From Cinclus cinclus (taxonomy: Eukaryota > Chordata > Aves > Passeriformes > Cinclidae), in contig NC_085049.1 of NCBI RefSeq assembly GCF_963662255.1, forward strand, positions 19,767,915 through 19,831,914: DNA of 64,000 nt. The letters run 5' to 3'. Positions 37,956 through 49,663 of this stretch are shown here, in pieces (the stretch's first letter is position 1; each line of letters begins with the position of its first letter). Under the pieces are notes generated by a model that worked only from the letters and a program-made list of their open reading frames with translations, did no database searches and was not told where the DNA came from. The translations under genes were made by a program, and so were the position numbers.

Positions 37956-38386
37956 TCACAGAATCATTTAGGTTGGAAAAGACCTCCAGGAGCATCGATT
38001 TCAATGATTTCTACCTTGTCAACTAGACCAGAGTACTGAGTGCCACATCCAGGTGTTTCTTGAACAGGTGATTCCACCACCTGCCTGGGCAGCCCATTCT
38101 AGTGCCTGACAAGCCCTTCAGTAAAGAAATTCATCCTGATGTCCAAATTTCACCTTCCCTGGCACAGCTTGAGGCCGCTTCCTCTTGTCCTGTTGCTTAT
38201 TACCTGGTAGAAGAGCCCAACCCCACCTGACTGCATCCTGTTTTCAGGTACTTGTAGAGAATGGTAAGGTCACCTCTGAGCCTCCTTTTCTCCAGGCTAA
38301 ACATCCCCAACTCCCTCAGCTGTTCCTTGCAGGACTTGCTCCAGACCCTTTCCCAATTCTGTTGCTCTTCTCTGGACAAGGCTTCA
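37956..38386 (-). mobile_element. CR1 LINE 3' end, antisense
   Basis: TCACAGAATCATTTAGGTTGG, GACCTCCAGGAGCATCGA, TGAGTGCCACATCCAGGTG, CTTCCTCTTGTCCTGTTGC, CCTTTTCTCCAGGCTAAAC and TTGCTCTTCTCTGGACAAG. It has its own 3' end, so it is a separate insertion from the same-subfamily copy 444 bp to the left, not its other half. Confidence 0.94.
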
Positions 38387-41300
38387 TGTAAGCTTGCAAC
38401 AAATTACATTTTCTGATTACTTTTTAGGGAAGCTCTACCCTTATATAATGAAATTACCCTTCTTCCCATTTTAGTCTTGTGTTGCTAGGTGTTTTATTAT
38501 TGATGTAGAATTGAATGTTGTGTATTCAGATCAGTCATGATAAGTTATTAATTAATTATTCTCATGCCTCTATGTTAAAATAGGCTTTAAGGCATTTTGT
38601 TTTCGTTACCAGAAAAAATAAATAGCTAATGGAAACTTCATTGGTTCTGTCATTGCAGTATTTATTCTCCTTTACCTCCTTGGCCTTCTAAACTTCTGTT
38701 TTCATAACCTTTAGACATGACATTACATGGCACTGCACTTCTCTCTAATTGCTTCCTTATTTGGTAAACATGGCTTTTCAAACACATTGGTAGTCACTCA
38801 TTATATGTAAATCCTTTGATGATGCTGACCTCCTTTCTGACTTTCCAGCAAGGGCTTTTAACCTTGGCTCTACTTCTTTGCAGAAAGACTGTCCCTGAAG
38901 AAAATGTTCTAAATGTAGACCTGTACAATTGCTTAATGCGCAGTCCTTGAAATTCTTTGTGTTATTTTCATTGTGTGCTGTTATTTGCTTTTCAAGCCTC
39001 GTGGGTTAGCTTTTCATGACTTGTTAGTTACATGAGCCAGATGTGCCGTATAGTTTTCTGCATGAAAGATAGACTAAAGTTTGGAGGTTTTGAAGTCTGA
39101 AATTTTTCTTAGAAGTTATGGTTTGCCACCTTATCTATAAGGAGAAACTTTATTACGAGGCTTAATTTTTCTCACTAATAGAGGAAAAAATATGGAAGTG
39201 TGTAAGTATTAACATAAGCAGTCTTTCCATGCTGCTGAGGAACCAGTCTCAGTGTTTAAACTCTGCTCAAACTCTAATTACAAATTTCCTGGACAGCTCA
39301 AACCTTGCTACTTGGCTTTGATGTCTTTTTAGCCAGTGAATCTCAAAAGATGTCAGTGATTCATCTGAACTATTCAGAGGTAACAGAAAGGCAAGGATCA
39401 CTTGTTGATGAGAGGAACTTTTCCTTGTAGAGGTTCCTTTCCTATAGAACTGTCAAAATGGAAGTGTGTAGCTACTTTGATGCCTCCCATGGTAACTAAA
39501 TCCATATTTTGATGCCTATATAAGTTGATATTTTTTTTTGCTGTACCTGCTTATTCATATCAATGGGATCAGGAATTCAGAGATCCATTCCACTCTGTAA
39601 GTGTTATTGTCCTTTCTTGAAGTAGGATTGGAAACCCTTTTTATTTTTTATGAGCTGAAACTAGCCTTATTTATTGCATATACTGTGCCTTGCTAATAAG
39701 ACTTTGAAGAACATGAAACTGTTGATAAACCCTTTGTAAATGGGGAAAGGTAAACAGTACCACTTACTGAGCAATAGTTGGTCTTGCAAAATTTCCAGAT
39801 ATCTTCCTTGCTGACTATGCGTTGTCCCACACTGCCACAACAGAACAATTCAACATTCTTTACTTGTTCCTACACCAGACATAAGTAAGCAGGTACCCTG
39901 CAATTTTCCCTTATTATCCCAAATTTATCTTTTGGTTTCTGCTTGCTACTCAAACTGTGCATCTTGAAATCTTGAAGGGAGAAAACACAGGTGGAGTTGG
40001 AGGACTTTGTCACTTGGCAGTCATATTATTTGTTTTTGTCTTCCTTTGTCTACCTGGAATGTAATAGGTATTTACTTTAACAAAGGCTTTTGTGCATGAG
40101 AGTTAGTGTGTGCCTACGGAGAGTAACTTCCCCAGCAAGGACATTGTGCACTGCAGGGCAGGAGATTAACTGCCTTGAAGTTTATACTGCATTTTCCCAT
40201 ACCTGCAGAAAAACTCGTTAAACTGTCATAATATAACTGCTTGTGTTGTTTAATAGATTTCCATGACATTAAAAAAAATAGTTTTCTTCCCAAAAGTGAT
40301 GATTCATGTTCATTCTTGTTTTCATGAAACACTTGAAAGGGTTTTGGTGCATTTTTCTTGCTTAGACCATTTTATTAAGGCAACCCCGGTGTTTTTTTCT
40401 TTTGAGAAAACAGCTTTTCTCTTTTTTCTCTTCTGCTCAGATTTAGAGCAGATTAAGAAACAGGGAAATAAGTGCTGGAATACCTGCTGTTCCTACGTGT
40501 CTTTCTGCCACCTAGTGCCCGTGATCTGGAGGTTGTGTGAATAGTGGACAGTGCCCCCATTTAATCTGAGTCATCTGAAATGTGCGAGGGAAGCTGTCAT
40601 GTTCCTGCCTCCAAAGATGCTGGTGAAGCAGAGCAGGGCTGACAATCCCACACAGAGAGGATGGTGGTGTCCTCTGGGCCTCATGACATCTGGTGTAGCC
40701 AGGAGATCTGGGAGAAAGAAGGATTTGCTGAGTGTTCCTCTACATGTTGGAAGAGTTTAGTGCTTTGTCCTATAGCCTTATCACACAGGATTTAAAAAGA
40801 AGAAATCAAAGGAGTCACTCAAGAGAAAGTGATAAGGGAAGCCAACAGAGGCAGTTGTTTATGGATTTTGGTCATGCTGGTCCTCAAGGAATTTGTACAC
40901 TCTTTTTCCATTTTCTACCATTTACATGGGACTGGATGACTCCAGAACATTTAAATGCAGCTACTTAGGAGACAACATAAGTTTTTCTTGAGGCTTCCCA
41001 GCTGTGGAAATGTTGGAAACAGTAACATCTCCCAGAATGAGATACCCTCTCCACCCCCTCAATATCACCAAATGATATTTTTGTTTTATAGGTTTTAATT
41101 CAAAATTTGGGGTCCTAATGCATTGCAGGTCATGAAGTTTGGACCCAGAAATCTTGCAGATCTTTGGAATTTCATACCTATTTTTTCTTTTTGTCTTGTC
41201 AGGGAGAATACCCAGAGCATTTTTTGTTTAAAATACTGTCTATGAGATACAGTCAATAGTCTGTTCCAAACTCCAAATGTGGGGTTTTTTGTTTATTTTC

Positions 41301-42018
41301 TCCATAATCCCCACACTGTGCTGTCTTTGCCTGTATGGAGGCTGACTCTATTGAATTAAATACCACATCAGCAATTTGAAATTTTCTTTTAATTCTGAGC
41401 AAGTGCTACCTTGCAGTGACATCATGCTGGGTAGAAAGCTGTTAAAAGCAGTTAAGTTCCTACTTAAAGTACAGCTGGAGCTATAAGTGACTGCCATCGT
41501 AGTCACTGCTACACTGTGGTTTATGTGAGTAATATTGCAAAGTGTCCTCTCATTAGTATGTGCCTGCTCTGCAGTTCATGGATCCTTTTGGATAGCAGAG
41601 CTTTTCCTGCAGCAGCACAGCAATGCATTCAGTCTTCCAAATGGTCTTTTGTAGCCCTGTGTCCCTGCATAAACATCTCCTGAGGTTCTAACCTCATGAA
41701 AAACAATAGTGCCTCAAGTACATATTTGTGAATAGCACAAAGTTTGCACAAGCTTGAATGTTGAATTCCACTTCAGGGCTGAAAAAAGACACCACTGTCA
41801 TGGCTGAGACATGTGGGCCTGCAGAGGAGCTTGTCCCATCTGGAACAGACAGTGAGCTTCAGGTTTCAGCATGTGCTAGCTGGCAGTGCCAGAATAAACT
41901 GAAGAAGGTAGCTGGAGGTCCAGTGTGGGATCTCTTCCTAATCTACTTTCATAATCACTGCCACCATTTCTTCTTGTAATAATCACATTTTAATCACAGT
42001 CCCACCTGTTCCAGTGAG

Positions 42019-42258
42019 AGAGAGTAGGTTTAGACTAGATATGTGGAATTTAAGGTTTATTTCTGTGAGGGTGGTGAGGCAGTAGAACAGATTGCCCAGA
42101 GGAGTTGTGGGTGCCCCATCCCTGGAAATGTTCAAGGCCAGATAGGTTTGGATGGGGCTCTGAACAACCTGGTCAGTGGAAAGTGTCCCTGCCCAGAGGT
42201 GTTGGAACAAGATAACCTCTAAGGTCCCTCCCAACCCAACCCATTCTGTGATTCTGTG
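42019..42258 (+). mobile_element. CR1 LINE 3' end, sense
   Basis: AGAACAGATTGCCCAGAGGA, CATCCCTGGAAATGTTCAAG, GGATGGGGCTCTGAACAACC, AAGGTCCCTCCCAACCCAAC and the octamer tail CCATTCTGTGATTCTGTG. Confidence 0.95.
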
Positions 42259-44163
42259 TCTGTTACCTTGCTGTCACTGGGTCACTCCTTGCTCTGGGCT
42301 TGTGCACCTGGTTAGGATGTAACTGGTAACTGGCTGGAGAGGAGGGAATGAAATGGGAATAACCACAGCCCCCTCCCATTACTCTGTTGGGAATATGCCT
42401 TCCTTGACACTGATGGGTTTTTGTCCTCAAGCTGTCACATCTTGACAGCTCTGTAGGCAGAACAAAGGAGCTCATCAGACTGAACATGATTTGTAAACAA
42501 TGAAGAAGGAGCTTGTCGAACCCTGTAGCATCTGAGAGTGTGAAAAACCACTGTGAACTCTCTGTGTTTTGCTGGCTCCTCAGAGAAATTCAGTAGAATT
42601 TAATCCTTCTCATCAGGATGCTGCCTTCTAAAAAGGAACAGCAAAATCACAGCATCTCTTTCAGATTCAAAATGCTTATTTAAAAGACAAATTATTCTAA
42701 TTTATGTTCTCAGTTTTTTCAATGATTTCTGTATCTTCAGCATTAAATCAGAGGCTGAATACCATAGTTTTTCCATTCTTTCCAGAAAGAACTTGGTTTC
42801 TGATTAAAGTCTTCGGCAGTGAGTGGGCAAAAAGTTAGTGCATTAACAACCTAACAATGAAATCAAAGTGATTTAGAATAGCATTATCTAAAATTATTTT
42901 TTGTTAGTATGTGTAATGTTCTTTTAACTGATGACAATGATTTATTTCCACATAGATGAGTAATGAAACTAATCAGTGAACTGCTTGAGAGATGCTTTGT
43001 TAAATTAGTCTAATATTCAATTGGGAGTCTTTAATCTATTGCTCTGTGTGCTTATTTGTCATTGAATTTGCTGGGGGATGTGCAGGTTCTTCTTTTGTTT
43101 ACGTGAATATGAACTAGAACACCTTCACTGAGTGTCAGTAGAGCTTCACTGTTTAAAAAGGGGAAAATGAGACAATGGGGCCTATCTTTGATTTTGTCGG
43201 GAGATACTTTTTAAAAAATGCCTTACAGAATTAATTTAATAAATTACTTGATTTATGTTTACAAGGGAATTCATCCTGCTTTTTTCCAATATGCAAGGTA
43301 TTACTATTTAGAAGTATCTGTTAATTCTATGGTAATTATTGCTTAATAATGTGGATAAGTTGGTGGTTTCCTGATAAATTTTCTCTATCAGACTAAATAA
43401 ACTGGGGCTGTTTTTTCCCAGTCCACTCACAAGACTGGCCATTCATAAAAATTTCATGAATGAAGGAATTAATATACGTGTTAACGATGAAAATAACAGA
43501 GTTTCAGGAAGCTAATACTAGTGGAAGTGCTTTTGTTACAGCTATGTTGCCTAAACCCAGCATTTCTTAGGCTAGCTTAGAATTAGAAGGAGAAAAGCAG
43601 CTGAGCTTTTTGTGACCATTTAGCATAAATGACAGCTGGGTCCCTTTACACTGTCAACTATGAACTGATAATTTGCCTAGCAAAGTGTTGTGATGTGAAA
43701 ACTAAAGGAGGAGAGCATTAGAAGGCTTTGCAGAGAGAGAGAATAAAGCCATGCATTTCATAGTTGCTTATGGGCAACACTTGAGTCTAGGACTTGTGTA
43801 ATTTTAGCTGACCTGACAGTTTTGTGTTTGTTTGGACAAAGATTTCCTGAAATGTCCCTGCAATCTCAGCAATAACAGAGATCTGTGATTTGAACGTCTG
43901 AAAAAAATGTCACGTGCAAGATAACAAATGCAGATTTCTCCCAGGTCATCCTAAGTAATTGCTCTTCATTAAGCTTAATACCACCAAGCAGCAGAGACAG
44001 TTAATCCTTTGGATTTTGCAATCCTCTGCACGCTGGAAATGGCCCTGGAATGATGTCTTTTGCTTAATGTATGTAGAAAGTTTAAAAGTGTGCTCTTCTG
44101 GAAAATAAGCCATTGAACATTTTAAGATAAAGGATGGTGTATAGACTCTGATGTCTGTGCCAC

Positions 44164-44196
44164 GTCCTGAATCTTCAGTACTTCAAGATTCAGGAC
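44164..44196. repeat. perfect 12-bp inverted repeat with 9-nt loop
   Basis: GTCCTGAATCTT at 44164-44175 is the exact reverse complement of AAGATTCAGGAC at 44185-44196. Pairing does not extend outward. It is a short stable stem-loop of unknown role, and it may be chance or a local template-switch scar. Confidence 0.9.
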
Positions 44197-44521
44197 TTCT
44201 CTGGGGGAGGCAAAAGTGTCTGTGGGCATGGTGGCTTTCCACAAATAGCTGTGTTCAGCCTGGTTTTCCTCCTGTGTCCATAGAAGTGGATCTTCACAGA
44301 TTAGGCAGAGGGGCAACCACCATGATGATATAATCTGCCCCTTCTACTTTCCTTTGGATTCTTCACATCACTTTGTCAGCCCTGATCGTGTTCTTTTGCT
44401 TCTTAGACTCCCCAAAGTGATACCTAGTCCAAACTTGTGTGATCCAAACTTGGGAATTATTTTGTTGTTAATCAGCAGCTATAGCTTGTCTGGTGTGATT
44501 AAGTAGTTGCATTGTGAAACC

Positions 44522-44927
44522 TGTGGAAATTTATAGGCTTGGCTAATCCTTTGTTTTAAGAGAAAGGACATGCCATTCTGAAAAGGATAGGCTGTTTGGA
44601 CAAGAACCAAAAGGAGTGAACAGGACTAAGCCACTAGCTCAGTCAACAGGACTACGCAGTAAATGGGGGGAAGAAGAATCAGAATGATAAGCAAGAGATA
44701 TAGGTAGCAAATAAGGGTTTGGGTAATGAAAAATGGGTGTAATTTGGAACCAATATATGTTGATGACATTGTTTGTTAAAATGTAGAAATTGTGTCTATT
44801 TACACAAATTGTGGGTTCCCGTGATGCTCCCTACTTTGCACAAACTAAAATAAAATATAGAGCCACCTCACCTTGGTATGGGAATTTTCTGTACACACCA
44901 GGTAGCAAGCCTGTGTTTGGGATAACA
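44522..44927 (+). mobile_element. LTR-like fragment, sense (tentative)
   Basis: The region has the layout of a retroviral LTR end: ACTAGCTCAGTCAACAGGAC, then GGGTGTAATTTGGAACCAAT, then GATGCTCCCTACTTTGCAC and an AATAAA inside ACTAAAATAAAATATAG near 44850. It starts TGTGGAAATT and could end at GGATAACA (44927). I associate these phrases with bird LTRs but cannot name a family. There is no target-site duplication and no coding region. Confidence 0.4.
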
Positions 44928-46882
44928 GAAGGACAAGAGTTTCAAAACTTCATCAACTTTTGGAAACCAAAGTACGAGAACTGATATTATCATCTCTGAG
45001 CAGAACAGGGAATAAACCTCTCTTGAAGCAATCTCAAGCAACATTAAAGACTGTTTGCAACTCACAGAATTTGGAAGCATTTAGTAACTGCTAAATGTCT
45101 ATTTGGGGGGGTCTAAAGGTGCAGAATTTATGTAACAGTGCCCACTACTCTTAAAAGCAAGAGTTAATGTCTGCTGCCATTGTGGTTTGGCACAGACTTT
45201 GTATAACCAGCTGTCTTGAAAGGAGCTTTGATGAATCTTCAAGAAAGATACTGTTATGTATAGAACAGGTCTAGTTTACATTTCCTCTGCTTCCCACCCC
45301 ACCCCTTTACAGAGAATGTGAATTCTCATCTGATCAGGGTCACCACAGAGATGAGATTCCCTTTGAATCTCAAGATATTCTCCTTGTTAAAAGCTGTAAG
45401 TTAAAAAATGTTCTTGAGAAGGCAGATGCAGGACAAGAATTCAGCTGCATGTTCCGTACTGCTCTGCTGTGCTACCAGTACATTCCTAACATTGCTGGGT
45501 CTCAGGAAACTAAAATTTACTTTTCTGCTTAAGCATATCTTAATCCAGAGTTAGTTTTTTCATTAAAAAACAAGTTGTGACTTTATAGAAGCTGAACGGA
45601 GTCCAGTTTGCAGAGAAAGGTAGACAAAACAAGTAAATCTAGGAAGAAGAGAAAATAAAAGACAGCAGGAATAAGTTCTAAAAAATGCAGTCTGTGCTGT
45701 AATGCTGGGTCTGTTTTCTGGACCAGGTTCTGTAGTGCAATGCCCAGTGAATATATGATACAATGTCAGATGTTGCTCTGTATGTGCAAGTGAGGCCACC
45801 CAGAGAGAATTGTTCTGTGATGGTGCATCCTCTCTCCTTGGCATCTCTATTCCCTGAGACCTGTGCAGTAACTCCTGTCTCTGCTGCAAAGTCAGGCTTT
45901 TGCAAGTTTGATAAATAAAAATCCCTGCACATTTTTTTTTGCTGGAATATAAACTCTTGTATTGTAGACAAATCACATTCTGTAACTAAATCACTGCTTT
46001 AAATTCACATGTCTCTTCACCACCTTTTTTTTTCATATGCTGGGCTGCTCTGAAGTGTTTGTGCTGCTTACATGGCTGCCCCAAGATCAAAACAGGCTTG
46101 GGGCTGGCAGGAATGTGTCCAATCCATAGTTTTGAGATCCTCTGGAAGGAGGACTATACAGATCTAATACATTGCTGTGTTTGGTGCACGGGATCCTATG
46201 GCCATTTGACTTTGCACTTTCATGCCTTGTTAAGCAGCTGCAAGAGCTCCTCAGCTAAAATGATCCCATTCTAATTTTAATTCATGCTAATACTAATTTG
46301 TAATGCTGCTGGGCAGCTGGCTGTTAAGGAGCTGCTGTTAAGCTCCAAATATCTTTGCCTAAGGCTCTGGACTGACCTGTCCGGGCAACACAACCATGGA
46401 GAGAGCCAGGGTGACTCCAGATTGCCAGTACACTTCTGTCATTACAGCATTCCCTGTTCCTTCCTTTCTTTCTTCCTCAGAGGTATCTTTTGTATATCAG
46501 CTCAGGAAGTTCACTCTCATGGGTTTGTTTTTTCCCCCGCTTTTCTGGTTGTCTTTTTTCCCCTGTGTCCTTGCAGTTTGCCTGAAAGGATGTGAAAGGC
46601 CTGACTTTGGTCAGTGTCTGCATCAAGACTTCAGGCAATTTTGGTTTTGCAGAAAATCATCGTCTGTATCATGTTTGTTGCATCCTGGTTTGGGGAGTGG
46701 GATCAGACTGGTTCTACACGTACTTACTAGCTAATTTCTGAACTTTTTTTTACTTCACTCCTAATTCTCCTTTTTCTTTCTGTCACTTTGAGCCCTAACA
46801 GTTCCCTGGGTTCTCCAGGAGTGGCTGCTACAAAGATGTTTGTGTTCTCCTCTGTAAAACTGGTCTTGTTTTGTGTTGCTAG

Positions 46883-46992
46883 GCTACTCCCTTCCAGCTG
46901 CCACTGAAGAAATGTTCCGTGGTGGGAAATGGTGGGATCCTGAAAAAGAGTGGCTGTGGCAAACAAATAGATCAAGCAGATTTTGTCATGCG
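46883..46992 (+). CDS. ST8SIA1: ST8SIA1 exon 3 (first half of sialylmotif L)
   Basis: Internal exon of 110 bp: 36 full codons plus two bases of an arginine codon. The peptide starts [11 protein letters not shown] and contains [14 protein letters not shown] and QIDQADFVM. In ST8 enzymes this is the start of sialylmotif L, the donor (CMP-sialic acid) binding segment. The first cysteine (KKC) is the family cysteine that pairs with a cysteine of sialylmotif S in the last exon. The acceptor is TGTGTTGCTAG (AG 46881-46882) and the donor is CG|GTAAGA. The frame continues from exon 2 (phase 0) and passes to exon 4 (phase 2) to give the FVMRCNLPP junction. There is no stop, and conservation with recalled vertebrate ST8SIA1 is very high. 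Confidence 0.97.
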
Positions 46993-48100
46993 GTAAGACA
47001 GAAACCTTAATGACACATTGTCCCCCCTTCCACCTTCTAAGCCTCAGACTTTTCAAAGCTGTTCAGTTGAGATTAATCAATGATAATTTGCTTTGTCGCC
47101 CTGCCTTTGCAGGATGCTTTACAGAAGCAATTTGGGTCAAAGTGTGAGGAGAGGACAAAAAGGAGTTTTGGCTTGGTTCTGCAAAGTGATATGGGGTGTG
47201 GGGACAATCTCCTGGTCAGTAAAGTTGTGACAGCTTGTGCAGTGTCTCAGAGAGGTACTGAGGAGCTGCTTTTCTCATCATATATGCAGGGACAGCCAGG
47301 GTGCTTCATCCTGCTCTGTGCTCTGTCCTCTGAAACTAAATGCCATGCATGCAACCTGTGGAACTCAGAATGAGTAGGGGCTGATTTATGGGGCAAGACT
47401 TGAGCTGGTAAAAGCAAAAATCTTTCTTTGCTTTTCTTCCCTCAATACTGAACTGTGGCTGTCTGAGGAAAGGCCAAACCTCTTCCCTTGATGTGAGGTT
47501 TTTTGTGATTCTTCACATTTCCTCTCCCTCCAGTCCTCCTTAATTTATAAGAACCTGTCAGGAGGGATGTTGAACCAGCTACTGCTTTTTTAATTAAAAT
47601 TGGCACTTTCTAGGACTGTGATCCTTAAGGAAGAAAGACAGAAATTAGTTCCTTCCTGATGAACATGAACAAAAGAAACATTGTCAGGGAGAAACTGGAG
47701 GAATGTTCCAAAACAGATGAGAATTGGAGTTTCTTTGGGTTATAACAAGTCTCCTTATTAGATCCCGATGGCTTATTATAAAACCACACAAACTTGTTCT
47801 AAACAATTACTGTAATTTGTATTTTGCATCTCAAAGACCAAAAATACCTTCATTGTTAAATGCCTGTTAATGCAAAGAAATAGAACAAACTAAAGGCAGA
47901 CATACACTTAGAACATTTACAAAAGAGAAGATGTAAAGCACAGGGGGAGAGAGCGGCACTCTGCCATTACTGCAAAACTCCTTAGGTGTTCCATGGACTA
48001 AATACAAGAAACTGCAGCGTATATGCCATGGTTATATTTTCTAGAAAATTAGAATGCTGAAGAACCAAATCTGTTACAAAACCAACAGAAGTTTAAAAGC

Positions 48101-48150
48101 AAAAAAAAAAAAAAAAAACAAACAAACAAAAACAACAAAAAACCCCCCAA
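48101..48150. repeat. A-rich simple repeat (A18 then AAAC-like)
   Basis: Eighteen A followed by CAAACAAACAAAAAC-type sequence. It is simple-sequence DNA with no recognised mobile-element body. Confidence 0.85.
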
Positions 48151-49385
48151 CAAAACAGCAGCAATTTTATCTTGATCATAATAAACCAACCTTTATATGT
48201 ACAGAGCTTGTTTTGATTTAGAAATAAGTGATAGGGAGAATCCTGCAAAAATCCCAGTCATTGTCTGCAGGCTCTGTTGTGTTAGTGATTTGAAATAATA
48301 TTAATGGAAAATTTGATTGATGTTTTCTAAATCTCATTTCTTTAATCTGAGAGCTGAGAGAGAAAGAGCATAATGGTGATTTTTAAAAAAGAAAATTGTG
48401 TAACATCTTCAAAGTATTTCTGCAGTGTGAAGTGTCCTGCAAGGTTTTGCCCTGGTTTGTTAATTCCCTTCACATGAGTTTTGATTTTGCTTATCTATAT
48501 TTCCATGAGCTTTGTCATGTGAGAGAAGATGGCTGCAGTCATATGTTGTAATTGCTAAGGTTATTTAATGAGTTTAAACTCATTTGGTTGCTGAGCATCT
48601 TCTACAAACCCTGTTGTTCCAACACAGAGATGAAAAGACCAGCAGTTTTCAGCCCCTAAGGCATAGCAAGCTGCATATACAATGAGAAAGATGCAGATGG
48701 TCTACATGTTTAGGTATTGTGGTTATAATGGACTCTTCTTCTGATATTCAAGTTTGTAATTCTTATTTCTAAGGGAAAAAATTATTTGCCCTCTCCCTAC
48801 CTGCTAATGCTTATTTTAAAAGGGAAGTGTTGGGTAGTAGCCCTAAGCCATGCTTTTAACTCTATTTTTCATGTACTTACTTCTCAGTACAGATATAAGA
48901 GTTAGTGAATTAATAATAAAGTTTCTTAGTATGATTCTTTTGCTTTGGTGTGTTCCTCACCTTCAGAACACTCAGCACTCTGCTGACCTATCCAAGAAAA
49001 TAATTGTGAAGGTCAAGCAACAGATTTCCTGCAGTTTCCTGTGGATACTCTGGCCATTTCTTAATATTTCCTGCACAGTAAGGTGGGAATCAGACTTACT
49101 GTCGAAAGGAATTAGATGTATTTAAATAATGCATCTGTGACTGGCATATGAAAGAATTGTCATTATTTAGATGCTGAGATAATAAAAACTAGAGTGTGGT
49201 CTTAGTCTTTCATAGTGCTTTTAAATCAACTTTAACCAAAAATGTTTTCTTAAAAGCATGCCTTATGAGCTTTTGTTTATTCAAAGCAGGGAGCATTAAA
49301 CTGTGATCTGTCAGAGGTATTTATGCCACCTCTCTACCCTAAGGCAAATCAGCTATAAATCTTCCTTCACAAATATTTGTTTGAC

Positions 49386-49410
49386 TTTTATTTTATTTTA
49401 TTTTATTTTT
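49386..49410. repeat. (TTTTA)n short repeat
   Basis: Four to five TTTTA pentamers about 80 bp before the CCTTTT tract. Confidence 0.85.
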
Positions 49411-49487
49411 AAAGAACTCTTTCTTGTTAAGATTATATCATTTGTTATGTCTGAGAATTAAAATTTCCCTATGGTTCAAACCTTGCT

Positions 49488-49663
49488 CCTTTTCCTTTTC
49501 CTTTTCCTTTTCCTTTTCCTTTTCCTTTTCCTTTTCCTTTTCCTTTTCCTTTTCCTTTTCCTTTTCCTTTTCCTTTTCCTTTTCCTTTTCCTTTTCCTGT
49601 TCCTTTTCCTTTTCCTTTTCCTTTTCCTTTTCCTTTTCCTTTTCCTTTTCCTTTTCCTTTTCC
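49488..49663. repeat. (CCTTTT)n hexamer microsatellite, about 29 units
   Basis: A 176 bp run of CCTTTT hexamers, all pyrimidine on the + strand except a single G at 49599 (CCTGTT unit). The strand asymmetry and mirror symmetry are the sequence requirements for triplex (H-DNA) formation. No hexamer frame contains a stop, so ORFs of SF, LF, KE and KG dipeptides appear on both strands; none is a gene. It lies 1.4 kb upstream of exon 4. Confidence 0.98.

Larger units (their letters stand above)
16070..46882 (+). other. ST8SIA1: ST8SIA1 intron 2 (30.8 kb)
   Basis: Phase 0 intron bounded by GTAAGT at 16070 and TTGTGTTGCTAG ending at 46882. It contains nine CR1 fragments, one clear LTR with an internal minisatellite, two weaker LTR-like regions, two strong inverted repeats, and T/A homopolymers. 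The stretches 16070-21641, 22803-25534, 32949-36235, 38387-42018 and 42259-44521 hold no exon or mobile element that I can recognise beyond ordinary AT-rich DNA and a small tandem repeat at 24178. Whether they contain enhancers cannot be read from one sequence. Confidence 0.9.

Noticed and set aside
44790..44984. 64-codon plus-strand ORF with a tryptophan-rich ending
   Set aside because: Overlaps the tentative LTR and its flank. Starts from a non-conserved position and matches no retroviral or cellular protein I can identify.
45563..45976. 137-codon minus-strand ORF
   Set aside because: No recognisable motif. Composition matches random translation of AT-rich intron.
48567..48584. Perfect 18-bp palindrome AATGAGTTTAAACTCATT
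   Set aside because: Short, loop-less AT-rich palindrome with no other evidence of function. Plausible by chance in 64 kb.
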